A DNA stretch of 64,000 nt from Rubellimicrobium sp. (lineage in GTDB: Bacteria > Pseudomonadota > Alphaproteobacteria > Rhodobacterales > Rhodobacteraceae), in contig JADYZU010000028.1 in the NCBI GenBank assembly GCA_020852925.1, positions 86,274 to 150,273 on the forward strand, read 5' to 3'. A program made the translations under genes and the position numbers. The notes beneath the pieces are model-generated. The model was not told the DNA's origin. It ran no database searches and worked only from the letters and a program-made list of their open reading frames with translations. This document shows, piece by piece, positions 57,460 through 64,000 of the stretch. Every line of letters starts with the position of its first letter. Positions within the stretch are counted from its first letter, which is position 1.

Positions 57460-58851
57460 TCAGACGCGGTGCAGGTAAAGGTCGTATTCGACCTCGGTGA
57501 CGATGCGGGCCACTCGGGCATGTTCGGCCGCCTTGATCGCGGTGAAGGTGCGGTGCATCTCGTGGCCCAGCGCCTCTTGCAGAAAGGCCGACCCCTGCGC
57601 CGCCCGGATCGCGCTGCGCCAGTCGGCCGGGATATCGCCGGCATCGGCGCCCTCATAGGCATTGCCGGTGGCTTCGGGGCCGGGGTCGATGCGGTGTTTC
57701 AGCCCGTGGCGGATCCCGGCCAGCACGGTCGCGGCGACAAGATAGGGATTCGCGTCCACGCCGGCGGGACGATGTTCGATCCGCCGCCCCTCGATGGCAC
57801 CGGCGGGGATGCGCAGCGCGACCGAACGGTTGTTCACACCCCACGAAGGCGACACGGGCGCATAGCTCTGGCTGGCAAAGCGGCGCCAGGAATTGGCATG
57901 CGGCGCAAAGACCAGCATGCTTTCCCCCATCGTCGCCCTGAGCCCGCCCAGCGCATCGAGCAGGCGCGGATGCCAGGTGCCGGGAGTCTCCTCGACGAAC
58001 AGGTTGCGCCCGGCGCCGTCGCGCAGGCCCACATGGAAATGCATCCCCGACCCGGCATAATCGGCATCGGGTTTCGCCATGAAACAGGCCACCACCCCAT
58101 GCGCCCGTGCCGCCGCGCGCACGATCCGCTTGAGCCGCACCAGATCGTCCGCCGCCTGCATCACATCGGTGCGATAGCGCAGGGTCAGTTCGTATTGCCC
58201 CGGCGCATATTCGGAGATCGCCGTCTCGGCCGTGATCCCGGCCAGCGCCGCGCCCGCATAGACATCGGACAGAAGCGGCAGCATCCCGTGCAGCATGTCC
58301 ACGGAATAGACCTCGGTCGCGGGCGAAATCCGCCCGTCGATCAGGTCGCGCGCCGGGCGCAGATGGCCGTCGGGGCCGCGCTCGCGCTCGAAGAGGAAGA
58401 ATTCGAGTTCGAACGCCCCGGTCGGATGAAGCCCCTCCTGCGCCAGCGCCCCGACCTGCCGCGCCAGCGCATGGCGCGGATCCGATCCCATCGGCCGCCC
58501 GTCGAGTTCGTGCATCGACATGAACACCTCGGCCCGCGCCGGCCTGGTGCCGTGCAGCCGCTTCAGCGTGCCGGGAATCGGCCAGGCGATCAGGTCGCCG
58601 TCGCCCTGGTCCCAGATGAGGCCGGTCTCGTGCACATCCTCGCCCAGGATGTCGAGGCCGAGGATCGAGATCGGCAGATGCCGCCCGCCCTTGTAGAACG
58701 CCTCGAGTTCGTGGCGGCGGATGATCTTGCCGCGGCCGATGCCGTTGGCGTCGTGCAGGACGATGTCGATGGCCTCGATATCCGGGTTGGCAGCCAGGAA
58801 ATCCTGCGCCTCGCTCCAGTCCGCGCCCGAGGGGCTGTGATGGGTGGTCAT
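57460..58851 (-). CDS. Glutamine-synthetase-family ligase (gamma-glutamylpolyamine synthetase-like)
   Basis: This 463-residue protein has the GS catalytic fold. The N-terminal beta-grasp (IEAIDIVLHDANGIGRGKIIRRHELEAFY) and the metal/ATP segments (FELEFFLFER, GSGMHFHVGLRD, NRSVALRIPAG, EHRPAGVDANPYLVAATVLAGI) are present. It differs from housekeeping GlnA in its N-terminus and resembles PuuA-like enzymes that ligate glutamate to amines. It starts 10 bases after the aminotransferase, forming a two-gene unit that suggests amine catabolism. Confidence 0.83.
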   Translation of the reverse strand: MTTHHSPSGADWSEAQDFLAANPDIEAIDIVLHDANGIGRGKIIRRHELEAFYKGGRHLPISILGLDILGEDVHETGLIWDQGDGDLIAWPIPGTLKRLHGTRPARAEVFMSMHELDGRPMGSDPRHALARQVGALAQEGLHPTGAFELEFFLFERERGPDGHLRPARDLIDGRISPATEVYSVDMLHGMLPLLSDVYAGAALAGITAETAISEYAPGQYELTLRYRTDVMQAADDLVRLKRIVRAAARAHGVVACFMAKPDADYAGSGMHFHVGLRDGAGRNLFVEETPGTWHPRLLDALGGLRATMGESMLVFAPHANSWRRFASQSYAPVSPSWGVNNRSVALRIPAGAIEGRRIEHRPAGVDANPYLVAATVLAGIRHGLKHRIDPGPEATGNAYEGADAGDIPADWRSAIRAAQGSAFLQEALGHEMHRTFTAIKAAEHARVARIVTEVEYDLYLHRV

Positions 58852-58861
58852 GTCGCGATCC

Positions 58862-60262
58862 TCATTCGGGTGCGGTCAGTTCGGCCAGCGTCTCGTCGAA
58901 GGCGGCGATGAGCCGGTCGATCTGCGCGCGCCGGGTCACGGGACTGACCAGCATCATGTTGTGGAACGGCGCAATCAGGCAGCCGCGGTTCAGAAGGCAC
59001 AGATGCACCGTGCGCTCGATGTCGGGGCGGTGGGCGGCGGCGGCATCGGCGCTGGTGGTCAGGGGGCCGGCGGCGCAGATGAACTCGACCCGCGCGCCCA
59101 CCCGCACCACATGCCACAGCAGGCCGTGCCGCGCGATCGCCGCCGCCAGCCCGCGCTCAAGCCGCGCCGCCCCCCGCTCCATCCGCGCATAGGCGGCCGG
59201 GGTCGCCACTTCCTCGAGCGTGGCGACAAGGCAGGCGAACTGCATCGGATTGGCCGAGAGCGTGGTGCCCATGCCCGAATGCCCCGCCGGCCGCGTGGCG
59301 TCCCAGGCGGCAAACCGTGCCGCCACATCCTCGCGCAGACCCCAGACCGCCATCGGCATCCCGCCCGCGATGCATTTGCCGACCACGATCATGTCGGCCT
59401 CGATCCCGTGCATGCGGGCATAGCCGCCGGGACCGGAACTCTGGGTATGGGTCTCGTCGATGATGAGCAGCGCGCCGTAGCGACGGGTCAGATCCCGGAT
59501 CCCCTCGAGAAAGCCGGGCGCAGGCAGGACCATGCAGGAATTGGTCATCACCGGCTCGGTCAGGACGGCGGCGATATCGCCCGCGGCCAGCGCCTCCTCG
59601 ACCGCGGCGAGATCGTTGAATCCGACGGCAACCGCACCGGCGGCCGGATCATGGACCACGCCGATCAGGCCCGGACGCGCCACGGTGCGGCCATCCTCGA
59701 CGGTCACCATCAGGTCGTCGACGGTGCCGTGATAGGATCCGTCGAAGACAAGGATGCGGTTGCGCCCCGTCACCGCGCGGGCGACCTTGATCGCATAGCG
59801 GTTCGCATCGGTCGCGGTGGCGGCCGCCTGCCAGCGGAACAGGCCGAACTGCCGGTCGAGCAGCGCCCCCGCGCGCAGTGCGGCGCGCGACGGCAACATG
59901 TAGGTCAGCCCCCGCCCCGCCTGCGCCCGGATGGCACGGGCCACGGCGGGCGGTGAATGGCCGAACATCGAGCCGGTGTCGCCCAGGCAGAAATCGTCGA
60001 TCTCGTTACCGTCCACATCCCGGATCACCGCAGCGGCGGCCCGTTCGATCACGAGGGGAAACGGCATCGGCCAGTCGCGCATCCAGTGCATCGGCACACC
60101 CGAAAGCCAGGCCTGCGCCCCGGCATCGAGAGCGGCACGGGTCTCGGGGCGCGATTGCGCAAAACGCGCGGATTCGTGCGCAAAGACAGCGGCGACGCGA
60201 CGTGGATCGGGACCGAGATCGGGATCGGCGGACGCAGAAGGGCGGGCGGCAGGAGCATTCAT
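58862..60262 (-). CDS. Class III PLP aminotransferase (glutamate-1-semialdehyde mutase-like)
   Basis: The ATG at 60262 gives 466 residues; the track start at 60715 lies in the DUF1489 gene. The fold type I signature is ALLIIDETHTQSSGPGGYARM and the PLP lysine is in IVVGKCIAGGMPMAVWG. GDTGSMFGHSPPAVARAI and DGSYHGTVDDLM are typical of the HemL-like branch. A biosynthetic HemL is unlikely because these organisms use 5-aminolevulinate synthase. Pairing with a GS-like ligase suggests transamination of an amine or beta-amino acid. Confidence 0.85.
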   Translation of the reverse strand: MNAPAARPSASADPDLGPDPRRVAAVFAHESARFAQSRPETRAALDAGAQAWLSGVPMHWMRDWPMPFPLVIERAAAAVIRDVDGNEIDDFCLGDTGSMFGHSPPAVARAIRAQAGRGLTYMLPSRAALRAGALLDRQFGLFRWQAAATATDANRYAIKVARAVTGRNRILVFDGSYHGTVDDLMVTVEDGRTVARPGLIGVVHDPAAGAVAVGFNDLAAVEEALAAGDIAAVLTEPVMTNSCMVLPAPGFLEGIRDLTRRYGALLIIDETHTQSSGPGGYARMHGIEADMIVVGKCIAGGMPMAVWGLREDVAARFAAWDATRPAGHSGMGTTLSANPMQFACLVATLEEVATPAAYARMERGAARLERGLAAAIARHGLLWHVVRVGARVEFICAAGPLTTSADAAAAHRPDIERTVHLCLLNRGCLIAPFHNMMLVSPVTRRAQIDRLIAAFDETLAELTAPE

Positions 60263-60302
60263 CCCTGCCTTATGCCAGCGCCGCCGCAAAAGGCAAAGGG
60301 CA

Positions 60303-60326
60303 CGGTGCGTTTCGCGAAACGCACCG
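60303..60326. repeat. Perfect 24-bp palindrome
   Basis: CGGTGCGTTTCG followed by its reverse complement, centred on TTTCGCGAAA, 40 bases upstream of the aminotransferase start. Confidence 0.85.
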
Positions 60327-60362
60327 CGACGGCCGGTCGGTGCGTGGTGGATCCCGGCCAGG

Positions 60363-60399
60363 GCGGGACAGAAAATTCGCGAATTTTCGTCCCCGCCCG
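60363..60399. repeat. TTCGCGAA-centred palindrome with GC-rich outer stem
   Basis: The core GAAAATTCGCGAATTTTC (60372-60389) is a perfect 18-bp palindrome; outer arms GGCGGGAC and GTCCCCGCC extend it with one bulged C. It lies 10 bases beyond the DUF1489 gene stop, a position suitable for transcription termination. Confidence 0.8.
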
Positions 60400-60408
60400 G
60401 CGGCGGCG

Positions 60409-60840
60409 TCAGAGCAGGCCGATCTCCGCCAGCGCCCGCGACAGGGCGGGGGGCAGTGCGTCGTCGCCCGCCTTGCCCGCGCCCAGATCGGGCGGCGCAT
60501 CCCCGGGCTTCAGATAGCGCCAGCCCTGGAACGGCTGGCGCGGCACCGGTGCCACCCGTACAAGCGCAGGGTCGAGGACGATGGCACAACGGGCGATTCC
60601 GTCCTCGCCCGTCACCGGATCGAGGCGCAGCACCTTCTGCCGGCAGAGCACCATCCCCTTGATCACCCAGTAGATCGACCCTCCGCCAAGAACCTCGGCC
60701 TCGCGGCGCGGCCACATCCGCGTGACATGGCGCGGCAGCCCGTCCGCGGTCTGCGCCTGCCGCTGTTGCTGCCAGTCGGCCAGATCGGCGACATCCTCGG
60801 TCCCGACGGAAAGCTTGATCAGGTGCAGAAGGCCGGTCAT
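60409..60840 (-). CDS. DUF1489-family protein
   Basis: This 143-residue cytoplasmic protein starts MTGLLHLIKLSVGTEDVADL at the ATG at 60840. HVTRMWPRREAEVLGGGSIYWVIKGMVLCRQKVLRLD matches the DUF1489 family, which is widespread in Alphaproteobacteria and has no known function. It is divergent from nrdJ across 89 bases. Confidence 0.88.
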   Translation of the reverse strand: MTGLLHLIKLSVGTEDVADLADWQQQRQAQTADGLPRHVTRMWPRREAEVLGGGSIYWVIKGMVLCRQKVLRLDPVTGEDGIARCAIVLDPALVRVAPVPRQPFQGWRYLKPGDAPPDLGAGKAGDDALPPALSRALAEIGLL

Positions 60841-60860
60841 TGCGTTAGGTTCTCGATTCA

Positions 60861-60876
60861 CCCCCAGATGTTGTGA
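60861..60876 (+). promoter_or_regulatory. Possible NrdR box upstream of nrdJ
   Basis: CCCCCAGATGTTGTGA matches the NrdR box consensus (ACACTATATATAGTGT) at 9 of 16 positions, including the AT core and right-hand TGTTGTG half. Only one box is clear; genuine sites usually come in pairs. Confidence 0.35.
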
Positions 60877-60929
60877 TAGCCTAGGCTTCCTGACGCGATT
60901 CTGCCAGAACCCCCGACGCCGAGGTGCCC

Positions 60930-63245
60930 ATGTCCCGCTTTGCCGCGCCCATCGCCGAACAGATCTGGGACATGAAATACCGCTTTCGTGCCGCCGACGG
61001 CGCTCCGATCGACCTGACCCTCGAGGACAGTTGGAGACGCGTCGCCCGTGCCCTGGCCGCTGTGGAATCCGACCCCTCGCACTGGGACGAGCGGTTCTAT
61101 CGCGCGCTCGAGGATTTCCGTTTTCTTCCGGCCGGGCGGATCATGGCCGGTGCGGGTACGGCGCGGCAGGTGACGCTGTTCAACTGCTTTGTCATGGGCA
61201 CGGTCCCCGACAGCATGGGCGGCATCTTTGACGCGCTGAAGGAGGCGGCGCTGACCATGCAGCAGGGTGGCGGGATCGGGTATGACTTCTCGACCATCCG
61301 CCCGCGCGGCGCGCCGGTGCGCGGGGTCGGGGCCGATGCCTCGGGACCGCTCTCGTTCATGGATGTCTGGGATGCGATGTGCCGCACCATCATGTCGGCA
61401 GGATCGCGGCGCGGGGCGATGATGGCCACCATGCGCTGCGATCATCCCGATATCGAGGATTTCATCGCCGCCAAGGCCGATCCGGCCCGCCTGCGCATGT
61501 TCAACATGTCGGTTCTTGTCACCGATCCGTTCATGGCCGCCGTCAAGGCCGACGAGGACTGGGATCTGCTGTTCGACGGTCACGTCCTGCGCACCCTGCG
61601 CGCCCGCGACCTCTGGGACCGGATCATGCGCGCCACCTACGATTATGCGGAACCGGGAGTCATCTTCATCGACCGCATCAACCGCCTGAACAACCTCTCC
61701 TATGCCGAGACCATCGCCGCCACCAATCCCTGCGGCGAACAGCCCCTGCCGCCCTACGGCGCCTGCCTGCTCGGCTCGGTCAACCTCGCGCGGCTGGTGA
61801 GCGATCCCTTCGGGCCGCAGGCCGCACTCGATGTTGCGGCGCTCGACGAACTCGTGGCCGTCGCGGTGCGCATGATGGACAACACCATCGACGTGTCGAA
61901 CTTTCCGCTGCCGCAGCAGGCGGCCGAGGCGCAGGCCAAGCGGCGCATCGGTCTCGGCGTCACCGGGCTTGCCGATGCGTTGCTCATGGTCGGTCTGCGC
62001 TACGGCTCGGACGAGGCGGCGGCCGCCACGCGCGACTGGCTGCACCGTATCGCCCGCGCCGCCTATCTGGCCAGTGTCGGCCTCGCGCGCGAAAAGGGGG
62101 CCTTTGCGCTCTTTGACCGCGACGCCTATCTGGCGTCCGGCACGCTGGCCACCATGGACGCGGATGTGCGCAAGGCGATCGCCAGACACGGGATCCGCAA
62201 CGCCCTCCTGACCTCGATCGCGCCGACGGGGACGATCTCGCTCTTTGCCGGCAATGTCTCGAGCGGGATCGAGCCGGTCTTTGCCTACAGCTACAGCCGC
62301 AAGGTGCTGCGCCCCGATGGCAGCCGGATCGAGGAGGAAGTGGTCGATTACGCCGTGCAGATGTGGCGCGACCGCATGGGCGACGCGCCGCTGCCCGCGC
62401 ATTTCACCGATGCCCAGACGCTGGCCCCGCTCGATCATGTGAAGATGCAGGCGGCGGCGCAGGAATGGGTCGATTCCTCGATTTCCAAGACCATCAACTG
62501 CCCCGAGGACATCTCGTTCGAGGATTTCCGCGAGGTCTACATGGCCGCCTGGGATCTGGGCTGCAAGGGCTGCACCACCTATCGCCCCAATGCGGTCACG
62601 GGGTCAGTCCTGACAGCGACTCCGGCGCCGGGGGCGGTCGCCGACGGCGTGCCGGTGCCCGGACCCGGGGCCGCGCCCGGACACGCGCCCGGGCCGGAGG
62701 CGGACAGCGCCGCCGCGCTGCCCGCGCTGAGCGTGCCCCTCGACCGGCCGCCCTCGCTCGAGGGAGCGACCTACAAGCTGAAGTGGCCCGACAGCGAACA
62801 CGCGATCTACATCACCATCAACGACATCCTTCAGGACGGGCAGCGCCGCCCGTTCGAAATCTTCATCAACTCCAAGAACATGGAGCATTTCGCCTGGACC
62901 GTCGCGCTCACACGGATGATCTCGGCGGTGTTCCGCCGCGGTGGCGATGTCAGTTTCGTGGTCGAGGAACTGAAGGCCGTGTTCGATCCGCGCGGCGGGG
63001 CGTGGATGGAGGGGCGCTATATTCCCTCGATCCTTGCCGCGATCGGCGGCGTGATCGAACGACACCTGCTTGCCATCGGCTTCATGACCGCGCCGGGGAC
63101 CGGGCTGAAATCCGATCCTTCAGCGGAAATCGTCACCCTCTCGCCGCGCCGGGGCAAGGCCTGCCCCGCTTGCGGCAGTCATGACCTGCGCATGATCGAG
63201 GGGTGCCTCACCTGCTCTGCCTGCGGCCATTCGCGCTGCGGCTGA
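60930..63245 (+). CDS. nrdJ: Adenosylcobalamin-dependent ribonucleotide reductase (class II)
   Basis: This 771-residue enzyme reduces ribonucleotides to deoxyribonucleotides using vitamin B12 and no oxygen. Start at ATG 60930 behind GAGGT; the track's GTG is two codons earlier. LFNCFVMG and NPCGEQPLPPYGACLLGSVNL carry active-site Cys and Glu. GGGIGYDFSTIRPRG and IAPTGTISLFAGNVSSGIEPVF are family blocks. A Pro/Ala-rich linker (about 565-605) precedes a C-terminal domain ending in a four-Cys motif (CPACG...CSACGHSRCG), probably the re-reduction or zinc-binding tail. Confidence 0.94.
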   Translation: MSRFAAPIAEQIWDMKYRFRAADGAPIDLTLEDSWRRVARALAAVESDPSHWDERFYRALEDFRFLPAGRIMAGAGTARQVTLFNCFVMGTVPDSMGGIFDALKEAALTMQQGGGIGYDFSTIRPRGAPVRGVGADASGPLSFMDVWDAMCRTIMSAGSRRGAMMATMRCDHPDIEDFIAAKADPARLRMFNMSVLVTDPFMAAVKADEDWDLLFDGHVLRTLRARDLWDRIMRATYDYAEPGVIFIDRINRLNNLSYAETIAATNPCGEQPLPPYGACLLGSVNLARLVSDPFGPQAALDVAALDELVAVAVRMMDNTIDVSNFPLPQQAAEAQAKRRIGLGVTGLADALLMVGLRYGSDEAAAATRDWLHRIARAAYLASVGLAREKGAFALFDRDAYLASGTLATMDADVRKAIARHGIRNALLTSIAPTGTISLFAGNVSSGIEPVFAYSYSRKVLRPDGSRIEEEVVDYAVQMWRDRMGDAPLPAHFTDAQTLAPLDHVKMQAAAQEWVDSSISKTINCPEDISFEDFREVYMAAWDLGCKGCTTYRPNAVTGSVLTATPAPGAVADGVPVPGPGAAPGHAPGPEADSAAALPALSVPLDRPPSLEGATYKLKWPDSEHAIYITINDILQDGQRRPFEIFINSKNMEHFAWTVALTRMISAVFRRGGDVSFVVEELKAVFDPRGGAWMEGRYIPSILAAIGGVIERHLLAIGFMTAPGTGLKSDPSAEIVTLSPRRGKACPACGSHDLRMIEGCLTCSACGHSRCG

Positions 63246-63273
63246 GGGGGGCGGGGTCGTCACCCTGAGAAAT

Positions 63274-63297
63274 CCCGGAATTTTTTTCCATTCCGGG
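63274..63297 (+). repeat. Hairpin with T-rich loop after nrdJ
   Basis: CCCGGAAT and ATTCCGGG form an 8-bp stem around TTTTTTTCC, 29 bases after the nrdJ stop. The T run lies within the loop, not after the stem, so it is not a standard terminator. Confidence 0.5.
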
Positions 63298-63358
63298 CAA
63301 AAATGGTTCCACCTTACCCATCCTTTTCTTCCACGGTGGTCTAACCCATTGAAATGAA

Positions 63359-63391
63359 AAGGCCCACCTTGTTGCGCACAAGGTGGGCCTT
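63359..63391. terminator. Bidirectional Rho-independent terminator
   Basis: AAGGCCCACCTTGT-TGCGC-ACAAGGTGGGCCTT is a perfect 14-bp stem; T-rich bases follow on the plus strand (TGAAATTT) and TTTTC on the minus strand when the stem edge is counted. It separates nrdJ from the convergent small gene. Confidence 0.88.
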
Positions 63392-63454
63392 TGAAATTTG
63401 CAGGGTCGTGCGGAATATCTTCCGCGTTTGATGCCTGACCTTCGCCGGTCCTGT

Positions 63455-63682
63455 TTATTCGTCACCATTCGATGGTGGTGTGTCGTCCTTACCATCGGTC
63501 TGCCGCTTGATCTTCCGCGCGTATTTCGGCTTCAGGCCGAGCTCTCCCTTCTTGAAGCCCCGGAACACCAAATTTTCCTGCTGGAGCTGGGACGGGGTGA
63601 TTTCGCCCCGACGAAGGCGCTCTTCGTCCCTTTCGCGGGCGCGGGCCTTCTCGGCGGCTCGGTTCTTGAACAGATCTGACAT
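63455..63682 (-). CDS. Small charged conserved protein of unknown function
   Basis: This 75-residue protein starts MSDLFKNRAAEKARARERDEERL at the ATG at 63682 and is rich in Lys, Arg and Glu, with a helical first half and a GFKKGELGLKPKYARKIKRQTD tail. No signal or membrane segment is seen. I recognise no named domain; small basic proteins of this size may bind nucleic acid. The track start 53 codons upstream has no supporting site. Confidence 0.65.
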   Translation of the reverse strand: MSDLFKNRAAEKARARERDEERLRRGEITPSQLQQENLVFRGFKKGELGLKPKYARKIKRQTDGKDDTPPSNGDE

Positions 63683-63877
63683 GACGGTCTCCTGATTGAT
63701 GTGTAATGGAAAACCCCGGCTGCAACGCGTCGTCTGGATGGTCGGACCGGGTCTGGTCGTCGGTGAATGGGGCCGGTTGTGGCGTGAACGGGCACCCGTT
63801 CTGTTACGTCTCCTCGGTGCCGGACCCGGTCCGGTTGTCACCTTCGCGGTCTTCGTCCCGGTGCGCCTGACTAGTTA

Positions 63878-64000
63878 GTGTCCGAGGACATGGTGTAATT
63901 TCATCGGCTCGTCCGGTGTGATCCCGGGTGGCCATCGAGGTGTATGGTCGAGGTGGAGTTTCGACGCTTCAACCACAGACCTTACGGAGACCCCGATGAC
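63878..64000 (+). mobile_element. Probable left end of an insertion sequence (IS256-like), truncated by the window
   Basis: From about GTGTCCGAGGACATGGTGTAA the sequence changes to a non-coding leader of about 118 bases ending CTTACGGAGACCCCG and ATGAC at 63996, which would start an ORF leaving the window. IS256-family ends commonly contain a GTGTAA-type motif about 20 bases in, followed by a short leader to the transposase. The other end is not visible, so the family and exact boundary are uncertain. The bases between 63695 and 63877 hold no gene I can support. Confidence 0.4.

Noticed and set aside
60841-60929. Cobalamin riboswitch upstream of nrdJ
   Set aside because: The 89-base gap is too short for a B12 riboswitch and lacks a B12-box-like sequence.

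Overview
The window is a GC-rich chromosomal segment from an alphaproteobacterium of the Rhodobacter/Paracoccus group (Rhodobacterales). The assignment rests on family-level similarity of the proteins and on gene order: ilvE next to a petP/petR-like regulator pair followed by xseB-ispA-dxs, a serB/serC/serA block, a DUF1489 protein beside a B12-dependent ribonucleotide reductase, and pyrimidine and urate catabolic clusters of the kind seen in this family. No taxonomic marker such as 16S rRNA is present.

Layout. (1) 1-6.5 kb is a sugar/polyol catabolic island: a partial xylulokinase-like kinase and an aldehyde dehydrogenase on the minus strand, diverging from a plus-strand operon of an FAH-family keto-deoxy-sugar-acid hydrolase/dehydratase, a D-2-hydroxyacid dehydrogenase, an SDR polyol dehydrogenase and a zinc polyol dehydrogenase. 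(2) 6.5-12 kb: ilvE, petP/petR-like regulators and the isoprenoid genes ispA and dxs. (3) 12-31 kb is mostly housekeeping: tRNA-Pro(CGG), a DMT exporter, leuB, arfB, a large unknown membrane protein, a queuosine-precursor transporter, mepA, an UMF1-type MFS protein, a thioesterase, yggT, tauE, serB, serC, serA, efp, a broken epmA and pnp. Between the unknown membrane protein and the queuosine transporter lies a structured, terminator-bearing small transcript carrying a perfect 17-nt complement of the 16S rRNA tail.

(4) 31.5-43.6 kb: an L,D-transpeptidase, galE, then a long minus-strand operon for cyclic-amide/pyrimidine breakdown (N-carbamoyl amidase, lipoprotein, dihydropyrimidinase, ABC importer with a small two-TM protein, HyuA-type hydantoinase). 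It is divergent from a RutR-like TetR repressor, and a near-consensus RutR operator lies on the predicted operon promoter. (5) 43.7-50.5 kb: a LacI regulator, a sugar ABC importer and an N-acetylglucosamine-kinase-like protein. Three matching LacI palindromes are visible, one directly downstream of a strong sigma70 promoter for the importer. (6) 50.5-55 kb: urate-to-glyoxylate catabolism (puuD, uraH, a puuE-uraD fusion, allE, allA), apparently without the allantoate amidohydrolase step. (7) 55-57.5 kb: dgoK-dgoA-lactonase for oxidative galactose catabolism.

(8) 57.5-60.3 kb: a glutamine-synthetase-like ligase and a PLP aminotransferase. (9) 60.4-63.7 kb: a DUF1489 gene and nrdJ with a possible NrdR box. 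The last ~120 bases look like the left end of an insertion sequence whose transposase would start at the window edge.

Most of the window is normal for this family. The parts that deserve a second look are the SD/anti-SD small transcript near 16.8 kb, the in-frame amber codon in epmA beside its substrate gene efp, the intergenic palindromes centred on TTCGCGAA, an ABC permease with a duplicated first membrane segment, and an aldehyde dehydrogenase lacking the usual catalytic glutamate. All product names come from reading motifs; no database search was run.
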